64,000 nt of DNA from Gonocerus acuteangulatus (taxonomy: Eukaryota; Arthropoda; Insecta; Hemiptera; Coreidae). Each line of letters starts with the position of its first letter. The first letter of the stretch is position 1. The notes under the pieces were generated by a model. That model did no database searches. It was not told the origin of the DNA and worked only from the letters and a program-made list of their open reading frames with translations. Shown piece by piece: positions 45,211 to 56,600 of this stretch. The stretch spans positions 47,696,009-47,760,008 of the forward strand of contig OX328123.1 in the NCBI GenBank assembly GCA_946811695.1, written 5' to 3'. Both the position numbers and the translations under genes were made by a program.

Positions 45211-45659
45211 TGATTATAGATAGATAGATATTTATTTGTGTAAGATACATCTTGTACAAATAATTTCAATATTAGACACGTTGTTTCTTTCCATTTGAGT
45301 CTGGTAAATACTATAATGTTTCAACAATTTCACATCAAATGACAATATAAATGTTATATAGTTCTAAAGTTAACTTAATATATAATTTACATCATTAAAA
45401 TATTTGTTATATGCATACGTTATTTATATTAATCATACATTTGTACTAAAAATTTCTAATATTATTTTTATAATGTTTTTTTTAACAATAAAATACATAT
45501 CAATATTACCTTAAATGTATCAGTATTATAAAAATGTTTATTAAATTCCGCTTCAAGATACAAAAAATTACAAAAACTAAAACTGAAAGTAAAACATTGT
45601 TGATTGGAAAAATTGTTGATATTGTGAATTTACTCATTGATACTAAGAGAGTGAAACTT

Positions 45660-45935
45660 GTTACAGATAGTGTCAATGAATTTATAAAGCCGATTCAATT
45701 CCTCTATGGTGGTTATATTTAACAAATTTTGAATAGCCTGAAGGTGAGAGGTGGATGAATGAAGGTGATATGTAGAAGTGGATGAATTTAAAATATCTTC
45801 TCTGTTTTCTTCAAGTGCTGAACAATGTAGGAGGAGGTGGTATAGACTATTGTTATTTATTTACTGTTTGCAGAACGGGCAGAGATCATTAGCTTTGAGG
45901 GAGAAATGCTGACTTCCTTGGTATAGTTTCTATAT
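45660..45935 (-). pseudogene. LINE ORF2 C-terminal remnant
   Basis: On the minus strand it reads NDLCPFCKQ, then after a TAA LYHLLLHCSALEENREDIL and, further on, LLNITTIEELNRLYKFIDTI. This is a C-x2-C...H...C layout as found after the RT domain of many LINE proteins. Confidence 0.55.
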
Positions 45936-46004
45936 ACACAGTGTTAAATATCCAACGGCGATAACGATAACAACGAACGACACGATCGAACGAACAACGA
46001 TAAC

Positions 46005-46260
46005 GATTTTTGAACAACTCTCCAAGACAGTGAATTATGGATTAGTGTTAACAGACCTCCACTAGCTCGGCCAGTTTGATTTAATTTTATTCCATTACTA
46101 CTGTATGGGGTGTAGTCCAGCCAGGGGGGAAGGACGAAATCATCTTCTATAAGCCATGACTCTACAAAACATAATACTAAATTTCTTCTAATAGCTTCAC
46201 ATTCATAACTAGTAAAGTTAAATAGATTTTTAAACCCATTAATATTGCAAAAGAACAGTT
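46005..46260 (-). pseudogene. LINE AP-endonuclease N-terminal fragment
   Basis: On the minus strand: FFCNINGFKNLFNFTSYE, VLCFVESWLIEDDF and GRASGGLLTLIHNS. N-I-N-G, the E of the E-x-W segment and G-R-x-S-G-G-L match the first blocks of LINE AP-like endonucleases. The catalytic Asp and His blocks downstream are lost at the deletion junction. Confidence 0.65.
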
Positions 46261-46371
46261 TAAGTTCTAATTCCTGAGGCGACGATTGGAGTGAGTGGCA
46301 GCTAAGTTGTCAGGAAGGAATTTTATCCTTTGATGTCTCGGATGAACATCGAGGACGAAATCTGAATTTAT

Positions 46372-47067
46372 CTAATTTTTCATTAGTTTTTCTTTTTTTT
46401 CTTTTTTTTTATTAGTCTGTTCTTCAAGAGATATATTTATTTGTTCGCCCCTGTCCTGTGATTGGGTGATAAGATGTGAAATGTCCGAATCCTGTTCTTT
46501 AAGAATAGACTCAACTTCATTGAGTCGGTAGAATGAGCCTCTTATTTTAAAGAATCCTTTCCTGTAAGACACATTTTGATCTATATTCCGAAGGTTTAGA
46601 AGATATGAGTGTATTTTCTTCCCTTCTTCCCTTTCCTCTAGAGTTTTATCATGATTAATGGAAATGTTTTTACTCTTTAGTTCTGCTTTCTGTTTAAATA
46701 TTTCCTGTTTAAGAATGTAGCTATTTAATGACACTAATATAGGCCCCTTTCCTAATCTATAACAATTATTCACAGAGTAATCAGGAAGGCTTATATTTAC
46801 TTCGTTTAAAACTTCTTTTACCTTTGCTAACGAATTTTCATTTTCTGTAGGTGGGATATTATAAATAACGAAGTTATTTTTTCTGAGCTGGCGTTTCAAG
46901 AAATTTACTTCCTGTTCCAGCCTATCGGTTTTTTCTACGAGGGAAGCACAAATTTTTTTTATAGAATTAAGTTCTTTAATAAGTTCAGCATTTATTGCAT
47001 TATTTTTTGCAAGGTTTTCATTCATATCCTTGATAGCCCTCATTATGTCTTCATTGCTAACTGTCAT
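46372..47067 (-). CDS. LINE ORF1 protein (coiled coil plus RRM-like), 231 aa
   Basis: This uninterrupted frame begins MTVSNEDIMRAIKDMNENL. Residues from about 10 to 60 form heptad-like repeats (predicted coiled coil), ending ETDRLEQ-like EKTDRLEQEVNFLKRQL. Then comes RKNNFVIYNIP, the start of an RRM-like fold as in L1-type ORF1 proteins. From about residue 100, NCYRLGKGPILVSLNSY and the segment ISINHDKTLEEREEGKK resemble the C-terminal RNA-binding domain. The last residues are Lys-rich. ORF1 proteins bind LINE RNA as multimers and assist target-primed reverse transcription in the nucleus. The ORF2 fragment starts about 100 bp downstream on the same strand. Family (L1-like, CR1-like or other) is not settled. 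Confidence 0.75.
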   Translation of the reverse strand: MTVSNEDIMRAIKDMNENLAKNNAINAELIKELNSIKKICASLVEKTDRLEQEVNFLKRQLRKNNFVIYNIPPTENENSLAKVKEVLNEVNISLPDYSVNNCYRLGKGPILVSLNSYILKQEIFKQKAELKSKNISINHDKTLEEREEGKKIHSYLLNLRNIDQNVSYRKGFFKIRGSFYRLNEVESILKEQDSDISHLITQSQDRGEQINISLEEQTNKKKEKKEKLMKN

Positions 47068-47465
47068 CTTGATTACTAAAGGTTACGTATTTAATAAATA
47101 GGAGTGTAATCTTTAGAACCTTCTTGTTGTCTAGTTATCTTAATGACTAGCTGTGGAGGACTAGGAGTCTGGTTCAGTCCGTGCCACGGTACACATCGCC
47201 TCTGTGATAAACTCGAAATTAGTCAAGTATTAGTGAGGCGAATGAGGTGAAACCTAGTGACAGTGAGATCACCCTATTAAAGAATATAACCTGAAAGTTT
47301 GGAAAAGATAGAGCACCGTGGTGAAGAGACACAAGGTATTATATCTATTCTACTATTCTAGTAAGAGCAGTCGGTCGGGGCAGCACAGCGAGGTGTCGTT
47401 AGTTCAGTCCATATCCTCCCTTCCACTTCCTGCAGCAGCGAGCGAGGGCAGCCCCCACTACATAT

Positions 47466-47932
47466 CCTCTAATTCCTAGCAGCCTATTGGAATAATGATT
47501 ATAATAATATTTAAATGATACTACGGATATTTTATATACATACATACTTACTCCCCAGCTCTCCCTGGCAGCGTTCCTCCAATTTCTTATATACGTTTAT
47601 ATGATAAACAATATCTTAATTTTTCAGTATGGCTGCGAATTCAGCGTTTGTTACTTTTTGGCAGTCTGTTAGTGGAAGCCACTAGGTTTCCGAGCGTAGG
47701 TAACTACCGGTTTGATAAGAGTATTCTACACCTTCATTTCGGTCTTCCTTGAAAGAATACTTGATTTGAGGAGCTTGAGCTTTGCGCAATCCTGTTTTAA
47801 TTGTTGATTAAGGAGCCCAAATAAGTAAAGCTGAACTTTCAAAGGTAAAATTAAACAGGGAGGTGCTGTTTTTTAGTCCAGTTTGATCATTTGTGGTTTT
47901 TAGTTCTATATATTTTATTTTTTCCTGAGTTA
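47466..47932. other. Anonymous spacer
   Basis: No supported feature between the LINE 5' end and the MITE. Confidence 0.35.
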
Positions 47933-48801
47933 GGCCGGCCATACACGTTCCGGTATACCGGAGAGGTTTACCTGCACAGGTGACCTGCGCAGGTAAACCG
48001 GAGCGTGTATGCCGGCCCGTCCGGTATACCTGTGCAGGTGTAGCGACCTCTACGAATACTCTCTGTATTCGCGTGCCATAGGCCTTTAAGCCTATATCTA
48101 TGTTGTTTAGCTCTGTTAAGGACTAATGCTACCTTGTGTCATCAATATAAAAGTCATTTTCTCCAATTTATGGATTGCGAATAAATCAATATTAAAATTT
48201 CAAGTTGATCAAGTGAAAATTGAAGGCTCTAGTGTATCGCCCGATTTGAAAAAAAAATAGTTTCAATACATTAGTTCATAAACTGATAAGTTTTTTTATT
48301 TTCTATTTAACTTTTCTTTTAGAACTTAACATTTAAGATTAAAAAAAAAAAGTGATTTTTGAAATGTATCGGGACTTCAGGTGAAAAATCGAATTTTTGG
48401 CACATTTAAAAACTATTCTTCCACATATACAATTTATATAATTGTGATTAGTTAAGGAAGCAATTAAACCCATAAAAAAGAAAATGGAAAAAAAAAATTA
48501 AAAGGTAGTATTACCAGTTAAAGTAATCATGTCTGTCTGAAATCGGAACTAAATTCTGGAGAATTTCATTGAAATTTATAGATCAAACCCCTGTTTGTGG
48601 TGAGTTAAGAGCAAGGAATACTTAAACCGTGCGTTTTCGTATTTTTTTGCAGGTTATAGCCACTAACAAACCCACTAAAGCAATCACGTCATCTTGTCGG
48701 CTTGTCATTTCTATACCGTACAAATCCTTCACCCGTCCGGTTTACCGGAGCGTGTATGGGCTCTCACCTGTTCAGGTATACCGGAACGTGTATGGCCGGC
48801 C
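47933..48801. mobile_element. PIF/Harbinger-like MITE with nested terminal palindromes
   Basis: Perfect 27-bp TIRs start GGCCGGCCATACACGTTCCG and are flanked by TTA on both sides (47930-47932 and 48802-48804), the target size and sequence of PIF/Harbinger elements. The left 85 bp is itself a large inverted repeat (47933 to about 48017). The right end repeats parts of it (GGAGCGTGTATG at about 48747). The AT-rich interior encodes no transposase. Confidence 0.8.
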
Positions 48802-48804
48802 TTA

Positions 48805-49139
48805 TGGTGAGCCTAACCTCACTGCCTCTTTTTACTTTAATGTAATAAAGACTTCTTGCTTTATAGTTTACCAAATTTATTTATAGAAGAATTTTAATGA
48901 CTGTAATTGCCCCTGAAATGGGGACGTAAAGGCCACAAAACATGTTGGCTTTTATAAACTAAATATTTTTTATTTTTTAATAATAAATGTTTATTTAAAA
49001 TCCGTACAATTCATATAGTGCAATAATTAATTGCGCTCGTCTTATTTACATCTCAGTGAGTAGCATATGCAAGGATCCAATCATTACTAGCACTTCCTAT
49101 ATATAAACTAAATATTAATTTTCATAGTGTTTAGATATT
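48805..49139. other. Spacer with a decayed hammerhead-like scrap
   Basis: Near 48910-48945 the order CCTGAAATGG, hairpin-like GGCC, AAAACATGT recalls the cores at 24853 and 49199 but is too degraded to call. Confidence 0.25.
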
Positions 49140-49198
49140 GCGTGGCCTTTGCAGGGGAAGGATACAATCAGTATCATCATTTATTATAGAGGTTTTTT

Positions 49199-49233
49199 CC
49201 TGAAGAGGCACTTAGTACTGCGTGAAACATGTA
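49199..49233 (+). ncRNA. Hammerhead-like core, degenerate stem II
   Basis: CCTGAAGAG, GCAC...GCGT, GAAACATGT, preceded by GGCCTTTGCAGGGGAAGG (49144-49161), the same order as at 24785-24888. CTGAAGA and GAAA are kept; stem II is weakened. Confidence 0.4.
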
Positions 49234-49574
49234 GAGGCGAATAGAATAAATTAATTGACTTTGGTAAAGAACTTTTCTCAATTATTAATCTTCCGCCTGG
49301 AAAATACTCGATAAAATTAAATATTACTAGAAAAATACTACTACAGGCTATCATTTAATGACCTACTACCAACAAAATGTTTTAGTTTTCCAACTGCTTA
49401 TAACAATAAAATGAATCCTCATTACATACGAATTCATCGCCAACGTTACATAACTCATTAAAGAAACGAAGATAAGCATTGAGTTAAAAGAGTACGTCCA
49501 TACATAGACCAAGACAAAGTAAAAGCTTGGCACCTCGGTGCTGATGTTTATCAAGGAGTAGAAATTAAATCTCA

Positions 49575-49725
49575 CCCTTCTGACACCATCAAAAGCTAAT
49601 CCCTGTGGAATGGAATCTCTCTGTGGCTCATTTTCTTCCAACGGAGAAATTCCATTTTCCATCAGCAGCAGCGTTGATATGATTAATGTACTCCAGTTCC
49701 AAATGATGATTAGGCCATTTCTTCG
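49575..49725 (-). other. Candidate exon, unsupported
   Basis: A minus-strand frame from about 49725 reads NGLIIIWNWSTLIISTLLL, then MENGISPLEENEPQRDSIPQ and GLAFDGVRR, and ends at AG|GTGAGA (about 49576), a good splice donor. The first half is hydrophobic, as in a signal peptide, the second acidic. I recognise no family, and an upstream stop means a start or acceptor must lie close by. Confidence 0.2.
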
Positions 49726-50454
49726 TTAGGTTTTAATGATGTTCTCCTTACATCAAAATCAATACCCATGCGCATAATTTGTCTCGCCATAATTTTGTAT
49801 AGTTCCGGTATTTTATATCATTAAGAAATGTGCTAGATATTACTTATAAAAGTTCGTACATATTTATATTAATTTATTTCTATAACTAATCAAATTAGCT
49901 GAGATTATTTGTAGATCACTCGGTTGAAAGAGGTTTCAATGATTTTCGTTATCTAAACTTGTTTACATATAATGTTGATACGTGGAGTAATTTGCAAAAC
50001 TTAGAATAGGAAGTCTCAAGATGTTTCTTTCAAACTCCTTTCATTTTTTTAACTTTTAATCTCTATTTATCCACTTAGACTACATATTAACGGAAAACAA
50101 CTTTTGCCTGCCCAATTTACTTGGCGTTTGATAAATGAAAAAAATATAAAGTAAAAAGTCCCTCGTTGTTTTTTCAGATGTCAAAACAATATATTTTCCC
50201 CCGTTTTCCCTTACTAAAGTACCTATAAAAAAACCTATGAAGTTATCATTTTCTTCTGCCAATATTAATATTAATCTGGTCAATTATTTACAGAATATGT
50301 GTTATTTTTTCGTTGTTAAAAAATTAAAAGTTATTTTATCCTCCTTTTTTTAAGGATGTTTTCATATATATCGGAATAATAAATGAGCAATATGTATTTT
50401 AAAAATATTTATTTATTTATAAGGCTTCGCAACTTTGGCGACTTGCCTGTTCAA
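49726..50454. other. Anonymous AT-rich region
   Basis: No supported feature. Confidence 0.35.
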
Positions 50455-51450
<996 letters not shown>

Positions 51451-51611
51451 TATAGAAGAAAGATATTGGTATTTTAATATTAGAGCCTTCTGCTCAAATT
51501 CAGGAACATAAATATGCTTTATGTCCACCCGACAAACCTATGTAATGTACTCTAAAACAAACAGTCCCCTTTTTGGTACATGGTTACCGCGCAAGCGCGA
51601 ACGCCAGCGGA

Positions 51612-51682
51612 TACTTTTTTGTGACGCTTTTTTGTAACACTTTTTTTGTGACAGTTTTTTGTAACGATTTTTTGAAACTTTT
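51612..51682 (+). repeat. Short T-rich tandem repeat
   Basis: Five units of about 14 bp: TTTTTTGTGACGC, TTTTTTGTAACAC, TTTTTTTGTGACAG, TTTTTTGTAACGA, TTTTTTGAAAC. Confidence 0.8.
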
Positions 51683-51806
51683 TTTTCAGTTTAGTCACCG
51701 CTAAAGCATAATTTATCTTTTCATAAATAGACTTTTTTTCTACTATGACACTATCTATTTTATATTTTTCTTTGACGAAGCCCATTTTTATTTTATTAGT
51801 TTAGAC

Positions 51807-51930
51807 ATGGCCTTGCCGGTGAAAGGCCGACTTAAGATTGGACTTATATCAGATGAACATAGTTAAGGTGCTACTGAAAAGACGTGTAGTGTTGTCAAAC
51901 ATGCACTGAACCAAATAAACTAATTTCATT
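51807..51930 (+). mobile_element. Decayed PLE-terminus-like segment
   Basis: GGCCTTGCCGGTGAAAGGCC, then CTACTGAAAAGACG and CAAACATGC keep the order of the 24.8-kb and 49.2-kb units. The ribozyme-like core is degraded. Confidence 0.3.
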
Positions 51931-52010
51931 AAAAAGTTGTAATTTTTTAGATATAATGGCCTCTGCCATTCTTAAGATTCATGATTAAGAACAGGGGGGT
52001 CACAATTTGG

Positions 52011-52199
52011 TTGTCACCACGTTGAATACATCGGTTCCCGTTGATCACCGAAGTTAAGCAACGTCTGGCGTGGCCAGTACCTGAATTGGTGACCGACCAC
52101 GTGCTATTTACATTATATAAGGCTGGCAACCTGTATATAACCCGGCGTTAATAGCCAATGTAATGATACTCCGTTAATCACACAAAAAATAAAAATAAA
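52011..52199 (+). mobile_element. 5S-rRNA-derived SINE, copy 2
   Basis: CCACGTTGAATACATCGGTT, GATCACCGAAGTTAAGCAAC and GGTGACCGACCACGTGCTAT match 5S rRNA, followed by the same body and tail as at 12121-12190 (GGCTGGCAACCTGTATATAA, CCCGGCGTTAATAGCCAATG) and an A-rich end. The 5' terminal GCCAACG block of 5S is altered. More diverged than copy 1. Confidence 0.85.
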
Positions 52200-53660
52200 G
52201 GTTACCTAGATTGTTTATGAATCTGATTCGTATTGAATATATTTGAGGCCACAGAATCTTACACGAATGGAAGAGCAGTATGTTCTCCTAACCATAGCCT
52301 AGAGTCATTACTCACTGACAATGGTCCAGTCGTTTCTTTCGTCGTAGCTTAACCATTTGTATCTTCACGTTGGAGCTAGTTTCCAAACAAACATTTTTCA
52401 AGTGTAAGCATTACCTATTTTTTTGTAGCAAGCTTATTATCTCAACCAATCTTTTCACACTAAAACGAAGAAGGAAAGATTTTTTTTTTACAGTTTATTT
52501 AATAAAGTCATATTACCTTTATGAAGTTGACTTACCAATTCCATGTTGGTAATGATTTATTTGTACGAACCTTGGATTAAAGGTTATACTGAGGACTCCA
52601 AAATGATGTTTCCACATTTTTTAATTTTATAGAATATTTTGACGTAAAAAAGGGCCATTGTATTGACCAAAAAGCTCTCATTTCAGCTCAGAAGAATAAT
52701 GTTTATTTCCGAAAGACTTTTCCTTAACAAATATAACGCATAGTGCAAACTACCTACGTTCTTCATAAAAAGGAGGATTATTGAGTGAGACACTGAAATA
52801 TCTACACAAAGTGAACTAAAGTCTCACACAGTTATTATGTACTACCTCAAGATTTGTTGGTTTTAAGAGTAAAAACATTGACTTATACTTTTTTTGTCGC
52901 AGTTTCGTCGCATTTGTTGCAATAAACTATTAAAAAAAAAAAAAAAAAAAGAAAAGGAAGATTCACTCCCTTCAGCATACGAAAATATGGATATTTTTAG
53001 TTAGTTTTGTTTATCTGGAATACACAACCTTACTCAAAAAAAATTGTTTTATGTAATGTGACTCTTATTAATCACTATAAAAATGGTAAGAATTAAGTCT
53101 TGGAATATTACAGAATATTTATTCTCTAGAAAAGCTCGATTTTATCCTCAAAATGTAGGAAAAGAGGAGAGAATGTGAGAACTTGCTTGGAATTGCGGCA
53201 ACTAGACTATACCCGCAAGGCCGTACTGCTATACGGGAAAGCATCTTTCTTGAGCTTGAGTATGTTCAAATGCATCTTTCGGAGGTTGAAGACGATCTAT
53301 CATTTTGGTCAAAAGTTTGAGTTAATCGATTAAAGAGCCGAAAATAAAGAGAGAAAATTCTGGGGGCATTGAAAGTACTAAAACCTGGAAAAAATGAATA
53401 TAGTCTGAATATTCGTCACAGGTCCTTCAAGGCATTTTTACCAATAAATTGACTTAATCGTTTGATCAAGCATATTGACTGTCAATAGCCTGGCTGTAGT
53501 TGAGCTATCATAAAGGTAACTCAACATTTTTATGAAAAATATCGCAATTAATACTCTTCAAATCATGACAAGTACCATGGATTGATGTATGCCTGGGCAT
53601 CGAATATATTGCTAAAAGAGAGCTAACTGAGTCTTTGAACATGATAATATTCTGAATATA
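52200..53660. other. Anonymous AT-rich region upstream of the LINE
   Basis: No ORF1 reading frame is recognisable upstream of 53839. A short frame from 53663 (MVNEDLEKSLSPVTK) could be the end of ORF1 or chance. Confidence 0.35.
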
Positions 53661-56600
53661 ACATGGTTAACGAAGACCTAGAAAAATCATTGTCACCTGT
53701 AACCAAATGCACAAACCAAAATTTCATATTGTTTCTGTTAGTTAATCCTTGCGTTTTTAATTATCTTATAATTTCTTTATCTCTATGTTTTTACTCTCTA
53801 TTTGTTATCACACATTTTACATATAAATTCAAACCAGTATGGCCTCTATAATCCAATGGAACATAAATGGCCTTCAAAGACGCTTAGGAGACTTAAAACT
53901 CTTGTTGCAAAGTAAAAACCCACATATAATAGCACTACAGGAAACACACTTGAAACATGGTAGAGATGTTAACGTTCATGGCTTTAACCTATACAGGAAA
54001 GATTATGTTTTGGGAGATAAGGCATCCGGCGGAGTTGCAATATTTGTTACTGACAGTATATACTCTGAGCCCATTCGATTATATACCAGCATACAAGCAG
54101 TAGCGGTCTCAGTACACCTCCTTTTCCGAGTTACTGTCTGTTCTGTATATCTTCCACCAGGCGAACCCATTGACGTACACATGATGGAGGATCTGATCAC
54201 CCAACTCCCAAGTCCTGTCATGATACTGGCTGATGTCAATGGACAAAGTTATACTTGGGGATCAACTACCACTAATACAAGAGGACAACTAATTGAAAAC
54301 ATACTCGGACACTTTGACTTGATCCCTTTAAACACGCACTTACCAACACACCTTTGCCCCCGTACAGGAACACTATCCACCATCGACGTGACTGCTTGCT
54401 CAGCTTCCATCTTCTCTCGATTCACGTGGGATGTGTGCGAAGATAGTCATGGGAGTGACCATTTGCCAATTGTCATCACCACTAACTCCGATATACCAAC
54501 CTTTCGTTCTAATCCAAGGTTTAATACAAATAAAGCAGACTGGAAGGTACATCAGGACTACATCGATGACAAACTAAAGCTAACAAACATATCCACTATC
54601 GATGCTTTCCATACTCTGGTAATCGAGGCAGCTGAGCAAAGCATTCCAAAAACACCAAGCCACTACAGAAGACCTCCGGTACCCTGGTGGAACGATGAGT
54701 GCAGAACAGCTGTAAGCGATCGAAAGAAAGCTCTCCGGCTTTTTAGTAGGAATCCATCGCAAGCGTTTCTTGAGGATTATAAAAAGAAGAAAGCCAAGGC
54801 ACAGTGGGTAATAAAAAATAGTAAGAGGAAATGTTGGATTGACTTTTTGACAAACATTAACGAAAATACCACATCACAAAACATCTGGCAAAAAATTAAC
54901 CAAATCCAACACAAAAAGTACAATGCACCTATAACTGGACTTAAACACCAAGACGACATAATTACAGACCCTCAGATTATAAGTAATATTCTAGGAAGTC
55001 ACTTCAGCAGAATATCTAGCACTACAAACTTCAGTGAAGACTTCCTAGACCACAAAACTTATACTGAGAACATACAAATACCTATACTTACTGACTTAGA
55101 ACATCCACTGAATGACGAATTCACACTGAACGAACTAAAATGTGTTCTTTCAGACGTACGTCACACTTCGCCGGGACCAGACAACATTTCCTACGAGCTA
55201 ATTAAAAACTTACCCACTAGAGGTCTGGCTACTCTTCTCATGCTGTATAACAAGATCTTCAAGACAGGTACCTATCCTACACTCTGGAACGAATCTGTTG
55301 TTATCCCAGTTATTAAGTCAGGGAAGGACAAGTATTGCCCGTCGAGTTATAGACCGATATCGCTGCTCTGCTGTACTTCAAAGGTTATGGAAAGACTCGT
55401 CAATAAAAGGTTGGTTTGGTATTTAGAAAATAATCACCTTCTTTCAAAGTTCCAGTGTGGGTTCAGACCAAATCACAGTACGCAACACCACATTGCTAAT
55501 CTAGAGAGTGACATACTCAATAGTTTCCTGTTGAAGGAGACTCTAATCGCAGTGTCACTCGACTTGGAGAAAGCATACGATCGGCTTTGGCGACGGCTAA
55601 TCTTGTCTCAAATGAATGACTGGGGGATACAAGGAAATATATTTAGATATATCTCCCTATTTCTATCAAACAGACGCTTCAGAGTGAGGATAGGTAATAC
55701 GCTCTCCGATGAATTCTTACTTGAAAACGGTGTGCCTCAAGGAGGCGTCCTGAGCACCACTCTTTTTAACATAGCAATTAATTCCGTCGGATCCTTTATC
55801 CCACCAAGCGTATCGTACTGTCAATATGCCGACGACATTCTTCTATATATTTCTTCTAAAAACTTCGAAACTGCAGAAGAAATAATCCAAGATACCATAC
55901 ACGCCCTCGAATATTGGTCTTCAAGGAGTGGCTTCCAATTTTCAGAGGAAAAATCACAGTGCACAGTTTTTTCTAAAAGACACAACCTCCCAACAACAAA
56001 TTTAAAATTAAATAACACCAACATTAGACACAGTGACTCATTAAAATTTCTTGGAATAATATTCGACAAAAAACTTACATGGGGACCCCATATAAAAAGT
56101 ATTCTCTATAAATGCAACAAATCGTTGAATTTATTGAGAATTCTTAGCAATACTAAATGGGGAGCTGACAGATGTACCATGCTAAAACTTTATAGAGCTT
56201 TCACCAGGCCTCTACTGGATTACGGTTCAATAGCATATTCATCTGCCAGTTCGACAACACTCAAAGCATTAGACACAATACACAACACAGGTATAAGACT
56301 TGCAACAGGAGCTTTCAGATCGAGTCCAATATGTAGCCTTCATTCAGAATCTGGAGAACCTTCATTGGATTATCGACGCCAGATGATTTGTCTTAAATTT
56401 ATTGTAAGATCAAAAACTTTGAACACCCCATGTGTTAAGAGGTTCTTAAACAACCCTTATATAAACAAATACGTACTCAAGCAACCGAAACAAAAACCTC
56501 TCCTAATCCGCTTCCTCGAAAATACAGATAATATTACATTTATAAATTCTGTTACATACCCTTATCAACATCTCACACATCCACCTTGGAGAGTAAACAA

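Larger units (their letters stand above)
45215..47465 (-). mobile_element. LINE with ORF1, internally deleted in ORF2
   Basis: Minus strand, 5' to 3': a putative 5' UTR from about 47465, an intact ORF1 (47067-46372), the start of an ORF2 endonuclease domain (46260-46005), an abrupt junction near 45955-46010, then an ORF2 C-terminal Cys region (45935-45660), a 3' UTR and the tail AAATAAATATCTATCTATCT ending near 45215. The RT domain is missing. Such a copy could only move with help from a full element. Confidence 0.75.
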
